IMG/VR virus record: IMGVR_UViG_3300007734_000605
Location: 1-34,257 of that record
Source of the DNA: a virus
Length of the DNA: 34,257 nt
Strand: one strand, 5' to 3'
The position numbers and the translations under genes are program-made. This document shows positions 23,307 to 32,159 of the stretch, piece by piece. The notes beneath the pieces were generated by a model. That model was not told the origin of the DNA and ran no database searches. It saw only the letters and a list, made by a program, of their open reading frames with translations. How positions within the stretch are numbered: the stretch's first letter is position 1; each line of letters starts with the position of its first letter.

Positions 23307-25157
23307 TTATAGATGAGAAGCCACTTCTAATGAATTAACTCTACGCTGTGAGGTACTTATATCAGTTTCAACTACAAATGCCCTTACAGATCCATTACCA
23401 CCTTGTTGATTATTTACTGTGCCATCAGGATTTAAGGATGTTGTTCCGCTGGATGGCGCATTAATTGTTGGTGCTGTTCCTGTAACTGGTGCTACTATTT
23501 CAGGAACTGAACCACCTCCACCTGTTCCACTTTCATTAAACTTTGTTGCTGCTATCTTAGCAACTCCAGCAGCACTTGATAAACCTACTGCAATGGGTAA
23601 AGCAATATTTAAAGGGAATGGTGAGTTAGTAGCATTTATAACACCTTGCAATCCTGAAATGATAGCACTTGAAATGGATAGAGCCTTATTAATATTGAAT
23701 TGCTTCTTAGCCATTTCCAACTCTTCCTTACTACCCTTCTTTAAATTCCTACTCTTTACAGCAAAGAATATATCTGACAGCCCTTGTAAAGATTGGTTTG
23801 TAGCATTTGCTAATTTAACATCCTCATCAAACTTCGCTTGATTTAATTTCTTAGTATCTTCTAAATCTTTTTTCTTTTTTTCCTCTGCTGTTAGTGCATC
23901 CTGCGTTCTTAAAGTATTGATGTCATCGTAATACTTAGATTCTATAAGTAGTTGAGCATCTATTTTAGATTTGTAAGCTTCTGCCCCTAGATTAGTTTTA
24001 GCGTATTCGCTTTCTATTTCTGCTAAATCTTTTGCTAGTTTAATATTTAATACCTCTTGGTCATTTGCTGCTAGTCTTATGCTTTCATCCTCTTTTAATT
24101 TAGCAACCTTTTGCAGTAATGAAATAGTATTTTCTAATTCTTTAGCATCGTTTTCCCTTTGTTCCTGTGCTGCTTTATCGGATAAGGTCTTTAAGAATGC
24201 AGCTTGTTTCTTTGCTTCTGCTAAATATTTCTCATCCTCTTGTTTTTTCTTATCTGCATCCTTTTGCCGCTGGTCAGCACTAGCCTTTAGATAATTTAAA
24301 TCAATTATTTCTAGCTTCCTAATCAAATCAACTTTCTCTGCTAATTCTTTTGAAGTTAATTTCCCTTGATACCCTGCAACAAAGCCTAACTCATCAAACT
24401 TATCCTGTACTGCCTTACGTTCTAAGTCCCTAACTTCCGTAATGCTTTTACCTTGTAATTTAGCAACCTCAATATCATGCTGAAATCCTTTATCATTTAA
24501 TTTCTGCTTTTCTCTTATAGCATCAATATCCGATTCAATTATTTTTATATGCTCACGTTCTAGCGCATTCATTCGCAATTGTACATTTGCTGCTGAATTA
24601 GTTGAATCAGTAAATAATTTTATCCCTACTACAACCGCTGCTAATCCTGCAATTAACAAGCCTATTGGATTCAACGCTAATGCAAGATTATAAGCGTACT
24701 GCGCTGCTGTTACTAAGTACGTTCCTAATGTTGTTGATTTTAATACTTTAGTTAAGGTCGCAAAGCTATCACCCATAGCTATTACACCCTTTATCCCTTC
24801 GGTGAATGCCATCACCGCCTGAACCTTCAATAGTTGTTTTTCTAATTCTTTATTCTCCCCACCAAATAAAGCCATCGCACCAGTAGCAGCTTGAAATCCA
24901 CTAGCCACACCGCTTATAACATTGCCAAATGCTTGTACTTTACCTTCGGGATTAAACGCATTTATCTCAGCATTCAAATCCCCAATGTTATCTCTGATAC
25001 TACCTAATTTCTTAAGCGTAGCAATATACTTTTCTGAACCTGTTGTTAATCCATCAAGTTCTTTTTGTGCATCTTTAAATTCTTGCTTTAGTGATTTAAG
25101 TGATTTCGTGCCATCACCAATATCCACCGAAGCTTTATACGCTATATCTATTGCCAT
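23307..25157 (-). CDS. Tape measure protein
   Basis: The 616-residue protein has the features of a tail tape measure: an N-terminal helical region, a hydrophobic segment at about 160-183 (NPIGLLIAGLAAVVVGIKLF), a long charged coiled-coil stretch from about 195 to 450 rich in Lys, Glu and Ala, a second hydrophobic region near 485-532, and a Gly/Pro/Ser-rich linker to a C-terminal piece (VETDISTSQRRVNSLE). At about 0.15 nm per residue it would set a tail near 90 nm, consistent with a siphovirus. It follows the large tail proteins in transcription. Confidence 0.85.
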   Translation of the reverse strand: MAIDIAYKASVDIGDGTKSLKSLKQEFKDAQKELDGLTTGSEKYIATLKKLGSIRDNIGDLNAEINAFNPEGKVQAFGNVISGVASGFQAATGAMALFGGENKELEKQLLKVQAVMAFTEGIKGVIAMGDSFATLTKVLKSTTLGTYLVTAAQYAYNLALALNPIGLLIAGLAAVVVGIKLFTDSTNSAANVQLRMNALEREHIKIIESDIDAIREKQKLNDKGFQHDIEVAKLQGKSITEVRDLERKAVQDKFDELGFVAGYQGKLTSKELAEKVDLIRKLEIIDLNYLKASADQRQKDADKKKQEDEKYLAEAKKQAAFLKTLSDKAAQEQRENDAKELENTISLLQKVAKLKEDESIRLAANDQEVLNIKLAKDLAEIESEYAKTNLGAEAYKSKIDAQLLIESKYYDDINTLRTQDALTAEEKKKKDLEDTKKLNQAKFDEDVKLANATNQSLQGLSDIFFAVKSRNLKKGSKEELEMAKKQFNINKALSISSAIISGLQGVINATNSPFPLNIALPIAVGLSSAAGVAKIAATKFNESGTGGGGSVPEIVAPVTGTAPTINAPSSGTTSLNPDGTVNNQQGGNGSVRAFVVETDISTSQRRVNSLEVASHL

Positions 25158-25169
25158 TTCTTTTTATTA

Positions 25170-27941
25170 TTAATCTGTCCATACTCCTTCTTCATAGCAG
25201 TAAATATGCAATGAGTTCCTACTTGCTACTGCATACCCTACATTCGCCCCTAACAATGTTGTTCCCCTTCTAAACTGATCTCCAAGTCTAGGGTACACTG
25301 TCATACTGTTTGCTCCTACATTTTTAAATGTCTGTTCTGCGTTTAATGTTGCTAATATTGTCTTGATAGAATCAGCAGTAGTAGCCACTGTTTCTATAAG
25401 ATTAAATTTCTTTGTAGTTTGATACCCATTTGTTTGTCCGCCCCCTGCATAGGCTGTAATGCCTTGTTCGCTTTGACTTCCGCTAGGTAAAAAAACACCA
25501 TTCACAATAGAAATATTACTTTCAGTAACAACTGCATTGTGCGAATTCAAAACGAAAACATCGGTAACACCAGGAAACACAGTTACTCCGCTACTTCCAA
25601 ATATCCCTACATTGCCCGAACCTGCACCAACATAATTCCCATTACCAAGCACAACACTATTAACCACAGTAGTATCTACTACACTCCCTGTCCCTACAAA
25701 TGTACTAATCGGACCAACTGTCGCTGTATCAACTAATATAGGTACATTGTCGCCTGTATTATAAGCAGGACCAATAACACCTACTGCAACACCTAATTCA
25801 GCAACAAATGCTAAAGCTTCTTTTATCTTTATGAACTCGCATTTAGTTAGTTCGTTGCTTAAAGGATTGTAATCGTAAATCTTATTCAATCGTAGCAAAT
25901 TGCCATCAACAAAAAACTGATTACGAAAATCTAATAAGTAAATATCTAATGGTGATAAATAAAAATAAGCTGTAATAATTTTAGAATCCTTATCCGTTAT
26001 TTCCTCTATGTATTTTTTATAATATTTATTATAAAGATTATTATTAGTGTACGCTGTTGTGATGTAATAAATATCTTGCGGAACTCCGAAATTCAAATCA
26101 AATGTAGGGAGCAATGGTGTATCAACATGCCCTGCGTATGGGTAAGTAGTTTCTGTTGTTGTTCCTGATACACTTCCTGTATATGTCCAAGAATCATTTG
26201 TATTTTTTAAATCAAAATAAAGAATTCTAAGATTGCAGTTTTTTATGTTAGTTAATCCTAATCCATCATTTCCTAGTGTTGATATTTGCGATATAATTCT
26301 ATCCGTTGTTCCTGTCTTAGATAATGGTGTTGGAGAAAAAATAATATCAATAGTTTTAGTTCCCTTTATAAAATCAGTATCAATATCTTTATTCATAGTT
26401 CCGTAAGGCTCTAAGAATCCATTTTGATATTTCTGATTATAATAATCTTTATCTTCCTTGTATTTAAAAGTATATCGTGAAGCGTTCAACTCACCCATTG
26501 GGTCAATATCCATCACCCTATCAATACTTAATTTGTCAGTCCAATCTTTTGTAACACCTGCTGAATAGAAGTCATTACGTGGCTCTATGTAAAGTTTATT
26601 GGCAATAGTTTTATCCGTTTCAATATAGAGGTTAAACATTTTAATTATCGAAGTAAAAAAATCTTTTATCTTGATGTTACGAGGGATAGCCATATCATTC
26701 ATGACTAGAGAATCACCATCAAATATTCCTGTGTTGATAGCTTTATTTTCAAATGTGCTATTTGCTAAAATATTAACAGTATAAACAGAATTGATTAACT
26801 GTAAATACTGATAGTCAAGACGAAAACCAACTACATATTTTGAACCTGCTAGTAAAACAGTTGTAGGTGTTGAAAAAGTTATTGTAAAGGTTGCAGATGA
26901 ACTATTATTATTAATGGTTTGAGATGGCATTGTATACGTTGCAGAACCAACTGTTACAATGTTGCCAAAAGAATCCATTATACCAATCAAAAAATGAATA
27001 TTAGTTGGTATTAAAGAAATAGATGCACCAGCTAAACCACTAACCCCTATTTTAAAATTAATTGTGCTTGTAAATTGATAACTACCTTTATTTCCATTTA
27101 CGTATTCAAATAATGTCGTATTGTATTGATTACTAACATCACTTACATCGGTGTCAAATTCTATTCTCGTATTTGCTAATAATGGTAAAAATGTAATGCC
27201 TGATGGTGTAATAGTATATGTCTTTGCTACGTAATTAGCATTTCGTTTAGCTTTAAAATATCGTAATGTTAGTTGTGCTTCCGATAATAATAAAGTAGTT
27301 GCATTAAAAGGTATAATTAATCTTTTAAAAAATGCACTATCAAAGAATGCAGAACTATAAGTATAGCCTGCTTTAACGAACATCGAATCAATATACTGCT
27401 TTACATAGATAGCAGGAAAGAAATTTTCTACATCAAAGGTCAAAGCATTCGTTACAGAATAGTCAATCATTGGATAAACATAACCAACACCATAAGTCGC
27501 TACCCATGAAGCCTTCTGTGCTGCCTTGTTATAGGTATGATTGTAAGCTGACAAATCCAAATCAATTAATTCTAAGTCTGCCCAGTCTGTGAAGATATTA
27601 CCAACATTGCCCTTGATGGCAACCTCGTACTCTATCTGATTGTCATCTGTTTTGTTTATTTTAAGTAGCTGTAAGAATCCCTGCATCTGCAATAGTTCAT
27701 CAACATATAGCCTACATGGTGTTTTAAGATTTGCGTTAAAATTAGATTGTATATTAATTTCAAAGATGTGAGCAAAGATTATATTATTTGCTTTGCTGCC
27801 TGGTATCTTGATGGTTTTAGAATAGCTACTATTACGCTTGTCAGGTTCTCTAATATCTGCAATAGCGTAATTTAATGAATAGGGTATATTATCAAGTAAA
27901 TCAATACTTCCACTCGTTCCTAGTTCTAGTCTTGTTCTCAT
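25170..27941 (-). CDS. Large tail / baseplate protein, 923 aa
   Basis: This is the longest gene. The N-terminal part (RTRLELGTSGSIDLLDNI, then YSKTIKIPGSKANNIIFAHI) is typical of a large tail protein family of Bacteroidota phages. The middle is beta-rich; the last 200 residues contain Gly/Val/Asn-rich repeats and a distal module (LNAEQTFKNVGANSMTVYPR, then LHIYCYEEGVWTD) that looks like a tail-tip or receptor-contact end. It probably forms the distal tail or baseplate hub. Its start is 1 base after the previous stop. The exact component is uncertain. Confidence 0.65.
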   Translation of the reverse strand: MRTRLELGTSGSIDLLDNIPYSLNYAIADIREPDKRNSSYSKTIKIPGSKANNIIFAHIFEINIQSNFNANLKTPCRLYVDELLQMQGFLQLLKINKTDDNQIEYEVAIKGNVGNIFTDWADLELIDLDLSAYNHTYNKAAQKASWVATYGVGYVYPMIDYSVTNALTFDVENFFPAIYVKQYIDSMFVKAGYTYSSAFFDSAFFKRLIIPFNATTLLLSEAQLTLRYFKAKRNANYVAKTYTITPSGITFLPLLANTRIEFDTDVSDVSNQYNTTLFEYVNGNKGSYQFTSTINFKIGVSGLAGASISLIPTNIHFLIGIMDSFGNIVTVGSATYTMPSQTINNNSSSATFTITFSTPTTVLLAGSKYVVGFRLDYQYLQLINSVYTVNILANSTFENKAINTGIFDGDSLVMNDMAIPRNIKIKDFFTSIIKMFNLYIETDKTIANKLYIEPRNDFYSAGVTKDWTDKLSIDRVMDIDPMGELNASRYTFKYKEDKDYYNQKYQNGFLEPYGTMNKDIDTDFIKGTKTIDIIFSPTPLSKTGTTDRIISQISTLGNDGLGLTNIKNCNLRILYFDLKNTNDSWTYTGSVSGTTTETTYPYAGHVDTPLLPTFDLNFGVPQDIYYITTAYTNNNLYNKYYKKYIEEITDKDSKIITAYFYLSPLDIYLLDFRNQFFVDGNLLRLNKIYDYNPLSNELTKCEFIKIKEALAFVAELGVAVGVIGPAYNTGDNVPILVDTATVGPISTFVGTGSVVDTTVVNSVVLGNGNYVGAGSGNVGIFGSSGVTVFPGVTDVFVLNSHNAVVTESNISIVNGVFLPSGSQSEQGITAYAGGGQTNGYQTTKKFNLIETVATTADSIKTILATLNAEQTFKNVGANSMTVYPRLGDQFRRGTTLLGANVGYAVASRNSLHIYCYEEGVWTD

Positions 27942-29159
27942 TTAGTAGCGTTGTCTATATCGGTCAAATCCATATTGTATATCTAATTCTAAATTAAATA
28001 CTTTATTATTTAAAATAGTTTTAGTATCGAATCTCGTTGCTGAACAGGTTACTGATATTAATCCGTAAGTACTATCATCTAAATATATTTCAGGGCTTTC
28101 AACGAGTTGCCTAAGCATTACCATTTCTAAATCAGTGAGCCAATCACTCTTTATTTTAATTGTATCTTTAGAACTAATAAAGTACTGCCTATCCCCTCTA
28201 TCTTTAACAGCGTAGCCAAATGCACTAGCGGAAGTTAATGCGCCTATTGGTGCTTTATATTGCAGTCTATTAATATCCGTTGATTTGCTGCTTAACTTAG
28301 TGAAGTTGAATGATTCAAAACCTCCTGAATCGTTAAGAAAATGTAGTCTGTAATTAGTGTACTTACAATCTGCATCCGTTAAATTATATTGAATGGTTGA
28401 ACTTATTACTCCGCTAGAACTATCTTGAAAATTTACTGTATAATAGGCAGCATTTGAAGCTATGATGGGTTGTGTTCCATATTTCAAAGCTGCTGGTATT
28501 GCATTTAACTGGTCTTTGCCTGTTCCGAATCTTGCAAAATGATTTCCTATTACTCCACTTGATGACAATGTATTCGTTACTCCGCATGACTTAATTAAAG
28601 CCCCTGCCGATGTATAACTCTTGATGCCGATATGTGATAGTGATGCAGGAGAACTTCCATCCGCTACCCAATACAACCAACTGTAATCACCTGTTAATTG
28701 ATTCCTTGCACCTGTGAACCTTGTAAGCCATGCGCCTGAACCTTCCATTGTGTACGCTTCTTGATTGTATGTTTGTGCTTCTAAGAAATCTAACACACCA
28801 TTCCATACATACTTTACAACTGTTTGTGTTCTGTTTAAATATTGAGTTATAGTAGTTCCGAACTCCTCACCAAATCTAACGTAGTATTCTTTATAGCTAT
28901 TTGCGTTTGTCTGAAAACTTAAAGCAGTTCTATCAATATCACTATTTACATAAGCTTCTATTATCCTACCAATATTAAATACACCACTTCCATAGGTAGG
29001 ATTCGCAGGTGCTTTAATAGTAATTACATCACTATTTATATACACCTGTGCTATGTAATTAAAGTTTGTCTGTCCGTTATTGCTCGATGTTACAACATAT
29101 ATCTGATCGTTGTAAGCAGGTGCATATAGTGATGGTTGCTGTGAAATTGAATAAGCCAT
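27942..29159 (-). CDS. Tail-associated structural protein, 405 aa
   Basis: The protein is beta-rich and Ser/Thr/Tyr-rich throughout, starting SISQQPSLYAPAYNDQIYVV and including VFNIGRIIEAYVNSDID (60-76), a pattern of conserved tail proteins in Bacteroidota phages. Near the C-terminus, LEMVMLRQLVESPEIYLD resembles the end of the same family. It is encoded between the tail-completion gene and the 923-residue tail protein, with no gap. A distal tail or baseplate location is likely; the precise role is unknown. Confidence 0.6.
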   Translation of the reverse strand: MAYSISQQPSLYAPAYNDQIYVVTSSNNGQTNFNYIAQVYINSDVITIKAPANPTYGSGVFNIGRIIEAYVNSDIDRTALSFQTNANSYKEYYVRFGEEFGTTITQYLNRTQTVVKYVWNGVLDFLEAQTYNQEAYTMEGSGAWLTRFTGARNQLTGDYSWLYWVADGSSPASLSHIGIKSYTSAGALIKSCGVTNTLSSSGVIGNHFARFGTGKDQLNAIPAALKYGTQPIIASNAAYYTVNFQDSSSGVISSTIQYNLTDADCKYTNYRLHFLNDSGGFESFNFTKLSSKSTDINRLQYKAPIGALTSASAFGYAVKDRGDRQYFISSKDTIKIKSDWLTDLEMVMLRQLVESPEIYLDDSTYGLISVTCSATRFDTKTILNNKVFNLELDIQYGFDRYRQRY

Positions 29160-29744
29160 TTATGATGTTGTAAAATTTATTTCAATATCTTTTTTTAATG
29201 CTTCGGATATTTCTTTTGTTAGTCGCTGTTTTAAATCTTCATTAATTACATTGGTAAAAAAATGCGTAGGTCTTAATCCATCTCGCTTTATCACTGCTCC
29301 TAAAGCCCATGCATAACTTTCATAAGCTGCATTTATTTTCTTTGCTCCAAGTTTTTTATTAACTCTTTTGTTCGGTTTCGCTACTGATTTAGGAACAAGC
29401 CCACGAAACTTAATTAATTTTAACATTGCATCTAATGGTATTCTTTTACCATTTTTTTTGTACTTATATTCTGATCCTCTGCTTTGCTTTGTGCCATCAA
29501 CCCCTTTATCAACGAACTTCCAATAGTCATTCATCACTAACTCAAAGGAAATATTATTAGATTCTACTTTAACAAATCCATCAATACTCTTTAATAATTC
29601 TCCAGGCTGGTCCCGATTAACATTGATTAAACTCTCTCGCAAATCTTGTATTAAGTCAGCCCTATATTTTAAAAATATATCTTCAACAGTCTTAGCAACA
29701 AATGTTTTATTTACAACTATCCTATCTGCTCTTTCTATTGGCAT
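29160..29744 (-). CDS. HK97 gp10-like tail completion protein
   Basis: The 194-residue protein resembles gp10-like tail-completion proteins. Residues about 12-50 form a helix with LIQDLRESLINVNRDQPGEL. FELVMNDYWKFVDKGVDGTK (66-85) is the recognisable core, followed by a basic loop rich in Lys and Arg. It ends in a helix (LKQRLTKEISEALKKDIEIN). Such proteins finish the tail at the neck. The start overlaps the tail-chaperone extension by 23 bp. The family assignment is fairly good; its order before the large tail genes is normal for siphoviruses. Confidence 0.6.
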   Translation of the reverse strand: MPIERADRIVVNKTFVAKTVEDIFLKYRADLIQDLRESLINVNRDQPGELLKSIDGFVKVESNNISFELVMNDYWKFVDKGVDGTKQSRGSEYKYKKNGKRIPLDAMLKLIKFRGLVPKSVAKPNKRVNKKLGAKKINAAYESYAWALGAVIKRDGLRPTHFFTNVINEDLKQRLTKEISEALKKDIEINFTTS

Positions 29745-30003
29745 TTCTTATTGCTATTTGATTTTGTTCGTGTTCCCATTTCTGTTTGTCTTTAAAAAAT
29801 GAAATACAATTTAAGAACTCTATTATATTCATCGAAGTAAAGAACTCCCATTTTGTCCTATCGTGATTTGAAAGACTATCTAATATTAAATGCCACCCCC
29901 AGTACTCTTGAAATCCTTGGCTATTGCTTTTTTCAGTTGCTTCCTCGCCTTGTTGGTTTGTAATTCCGAATAGTCCAGCGTAGCCTTTGCTAAGGTTTGC
30001 CAA
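29722..30003 (-). CDS. Tail chaperone frameshift extension (T-like part)
   Basis: This frame has no ATG before the middle of its conserved part; only a TTG at 30003 precedes it. Downstream of the overlap it encodes a coherent sequence (QEYWGWHLILDSLSNHDRTK, then MNIIEFLNCISFFKDKQK) that looks like the second half of a tail assembly chaperone. It lies in the -1 frame of the 212-residue gene and overlaps it by 118 bases. It is best read as a gpG/gpGT-type fusion made by -1 frameshifting, probably at the A run at 29928-29933, less likely at the T run at 30010-30018. Independent TTG initiation is the alternative. Confidence 0.6.
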   Translation of the reverse strand: MANLSKGYAGLFGITNQQGEEATEKSNSQGFQEYWGWHLILDSLSNHDRTKWEFFTSMNIIEFLNCISFFKDKQKWEHEQNQIAIRNANRKSR

Positions 30004-30524
30004 CTCTTCAAAAAAAAACCTGATAACATCATTACATCGTCCATCATTAAGTTATCCTCAACTATTTTAGCAGTCTTGTTCCTACTCTCTAAAGTTTGGC
30101 AATCCTTTTCGTAGCAGTTTTTCTTTTTAAACCTAAAGAAATTTACAGGATGCAGGAAGATGGCAATTATCTTAGGTAGATTTTTTGTAACATCGGACTT
30201 CTCTTTAATCATAGAAGTTAAATCTATGTATTCACCGCCACTAATTTTCTTTAAGTTAGTATTAATATTGAACCTATGTCCACCTATTTTTATAGATTGC
30301 TTAATATGTTTTGTCGGTGGCTTAGTATAAATGAATTGGCAGCTCCTTATTGCTGTTTTTAACGAGGATAGTTCCATAGCACATAGTAATTCCTCGTTAG
30401 TATTAGATAATACTGCTAAGACCTTAATTTGCTTGTCTAACTCATCCATATCAATTTGTGATATGTCAGTAATCTCGATGTATTGTTTTAGGGATACTTC
30501 CGCCCAGTTATTTGCGACCTTCAT
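29886..30524 (-). CDS. Tail assembly chaperone (G-like part)
   Basis: The 212-residue protein starts MKVANNWAEVSLKQYIEITD and is mostly helical, with a basic, beta-containing middle (IKQSIKIGGHRFNINTNL). It lies after the terminase genes and upstream of tail-completion and tape measure genes. In siphoviruses this position holds a chaperone pair, often joined by a programmed frameshift, that keeps the tape measure soluble. The last 39 codons overlap the -1 frame extension. A late promoter-like motif sits just before the ATG. The role is inferred from position and frameshift layout. Confidence 0.6.
   Translation of the reverse strand: MKVANNWAEVSLKQYIEITDISQIDMDELDKQIKVLAVLSNTNEELLCAMELSSLKTAIRSCQFIYTKPPTKHIKQSIKIGGHRFNINTNLKKISGGEYIDLTSMIKEKSDVTKNLPKIIAIFLHPVNFFRFKKKNCYEKDCQTLESRNKTAKIVEDNLMMDDVMMLSGFFLKSWQTLAKATLDYSELQTNKARKQLKKAIAKDFKSTGGGI
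29928..29933 (-). other. Candidate -1 frameshift site
   Basis: In the chaperone frame the message reads CTG AAA AAA GCA. Six A residues let a lysyl-tRNA slip back one base into the extension frame, giving KQLKK joined to SNSQGFQEYWGW. It is not the ideal A-AAA-AAG heptamer in frame. A T-TTT-TTT heptamer in the correct phase occurs at 30010-30018 and is an alternative. Confidence 0.4.
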
Positions 30525-30528
30525 AATT

Positions 30529-30557
30529 TAATATAGCAAATCAAATGACTTTTGCCC
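30529..30557 (-). promoter_or_regulatory. Late promoter-like motif before tail chaperone gene
   Basis: Minus-strand GGGCA (30557-30553), 16 bases, then CTATATTA (30536-30529), four bases before the ATG at 30524. It lies in the 74-base gap after the terminase gene, the largest gap in this part of the genome, and would start the tail-gene transcript. The flanking bases differ from the other sites, so the two boxes stand out. Confidence 0.55.
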
Positions 30558-30598
30558 ATCGGTAAGACAAGCGGAAATAAAGGGAAGTAATGTTTTTT

Positions 30599-31810
30599 TT
30601 ATCCTATGGAATAAACTCCCGAAGATTTTAAGGACTTCATAGCATTGTAAGCTATTGCCGATGCCATCACTCCATCATCATGGAATCCATTAGGGGCAGA
30701 ATAGCGAACTGATTTAGTCTTTGGGTTGTATTCGTAGGTGAATAGGTCTAACTCCTTTAATAACCATTCCTTATCTATAAATCGCACCTCTTTATTTTGA
30801 TTAGCAACAACAAGCTGCTCAATTATATCCTGCTTTGATTTCGATGTGGTTACAAATGGCTTGATTAAATTAGCATCATTAACCTTTGATTTGACTTGCT
30901 CATAGATTGGATCACCTACTCCGTTCACCTCCACAAATGTAAAGCAGTTGAACTCATTAATACGTTGCGTTACCTTGCCTACTATATTAGCCCATGTGTC
31001 ATGATTCCATCTTTCGATATAGTACATATCCCCCTTATCATTAAACACGCTTAGAACTGTGTAATCGTCTGCCCTGCCAATGTCAAGACCTGCATACATT
31101 CTATTAGTCTTTTCTGCGGATGTTATTGTTATTGGATTAATGAATAGCCCACTGCCACCATCTACAAACTCAGCTAAATACTCCTGCCTAAATACGTGTT
31201 CGGGTAGCGTTGCCCTTGCATCGTCTATTTCCTTTGCATCAATTAGGGGATTATCATAGGAAGTTAAATGATAGGATTTGTAAAGAGAATTATCCCCTGC
31301 TAAATTAAATATTTGATGGAAGTGATTTTTGCCTTTTGGTGTTGAAATTAGTAATACCTTTTTTCCACGAACTAATACAGTAGCCCTTAATACTTCTGTC
31401 CATGCTTCCGAGTTCATAAATGCAAACTCATCGCATATTAAATAGTCAAATGTGTTGCCCCTTATGTTATCGTAGTTTTCTGCGCTAAAAAACTGTATAG
31501 ATGAACCAGTAACGTATTCAATTATTAAATCGGAATGGCTTGTTTTCTTTGAATATATTTCAGGTCTTTTCTCAAATGCTTTGTAGGTTTCTTTGAATAC
31601 TTTTTTAGATTGTCTATAAATAGGGGACACCCATCCTATCTTAACATTATTATTATTCAAAGCCCAGTACATCATTTGATTAGTAGCCAGTAATGTTTTA
31701 CCGAACTGCCTACCTATTGAAAGCACATAGTACTTATAAGGCTCGTTATTTATCGAATGATGTATCTCCCTCTGTTTCCGATGGGGGATGTATAGTGTTG
31801 CTGATGCCAA
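30599..31810 (-). CDS. terL: Terminase large subunit
   Basis: The 403-residue DNA-packaging motor has an ATPase domain with Walker A SIGRQFGKT (31-39), Walker B DYLICDE (122-128) and coupling motif ISTPKGK (155-161). A RNase H-like nuclease domain follows, with GLDIGRADDY (241-250), FVEVNGVGD (292-300) and GFHDDGVMAS (375-384). It pumps DNA into the prohead through the portal. No ATG precedes Walker A: after an in-frame stop the first usable start is TTG at 31810, giving MASATLYIPHRKQ, with a 65-bp overlap with the small subunit gene. The start is therefore tentative; the identity is firm. Confidence 0.92.
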   Translation of the reverse strand: MASATLYIPHRKQREIHHSINNEPYKYYVLSIGRQFGKTLLATNQMMYWALNNNNVKIGWVSPIYRQSKKVFKETYKAFEKRPEIYSKKTSHSDLIIEYVTGSSIQFFSAENYDNIRGNTFDYLICDEFAFMNSEAWTEVLRATVLVRGKKVLLISTPKGKNHFHQIFNLAGDNSLYKSYHLTSYDNPLIDAKEIDDARATLPEHVFRQEYLAEFVDGGSGLFINPITITSAEKTNRMYAGLDIGRADDYTVLSVFNDKGDMYYIERWNHDTWANIVGKVTQRINEFNCFTFVEVNGVGDPIYEQVKSKVNDANLIKPFVTTSKSKQDIIEQLVVANQNKEVRFIDKEWLLKELDLFTYEYNPKTKSVRYSAPNGFHDDGVMASAIAYNAMKSLKSSGVYSIG

Positions 31811-32159
31811 AATCTGCTTTGAATTTCATGTTTCCTTTAATCTCAACTATATTTTGTTCAATATATCCTCGCCCTTTTGCTTTGCACTTCAAATAAAACA
31901 TTGTAGATAATGGATTGCCCTTTTGTATTTGTTTATGTAGGCAGGATTCTGCGAAGTCAAGAGCCACGTTCTCTATATCTTTACAGGCTTTCCTGTACGT
32001 TTTGTTTGTTTTAAGCCACTCGTAATGAGTTACCCTTGCAACTCCAACCTGCTTACAAGCAGTAGTAACAATACCTAATGCTTTTTCTAAAGCTTCAATC
32101 ATTGCTAACTGCCTTAAATCAAGCTCTTTTTTAGTGTTCGGTTTCGTTAGCTTAGTCAT
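31746..32159 (-). CDS. terS: Terminase small subunit-like HTH protein
   Basis: The 137-residue protein carries a phBC6A51-type helix-turn-helix: GIVTTACKQVGVARVTHYEW (29-48), followed by NKTYRKACKDIENVALDF and a helical oligomerisation segment ending LKCKAKGRGY. Small terminase subunits of this type recognise phage DNA for packaging. It lies directly upstream of terL, overlapping it by 65 bp, and its start overlaps the methyltransferase gene by 4 bp. The C-terminal 30 residues are polar and probably contact the large subunit. Confidence 0.8.
   Translation of the reverse strand: MTKLTKPNTKKELDLRQLAMIEALEKALGIVTTACKQVGVARVTHYEWLKTNKTYRKACKDIENVALDFAESCLHKQIQKGNPLSTMFYLKCKAKGRGYIEQNIVEIKGNMKFKADFGISNTIHPPSETEGDTSFDK

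Noticed and set aside
23419-23841. Plus-strand frame of 140 residues opposite the tape measure gene
   Set aside because: The opposite strand encodes a clear tape measure C-terminus; the frame has no family features.
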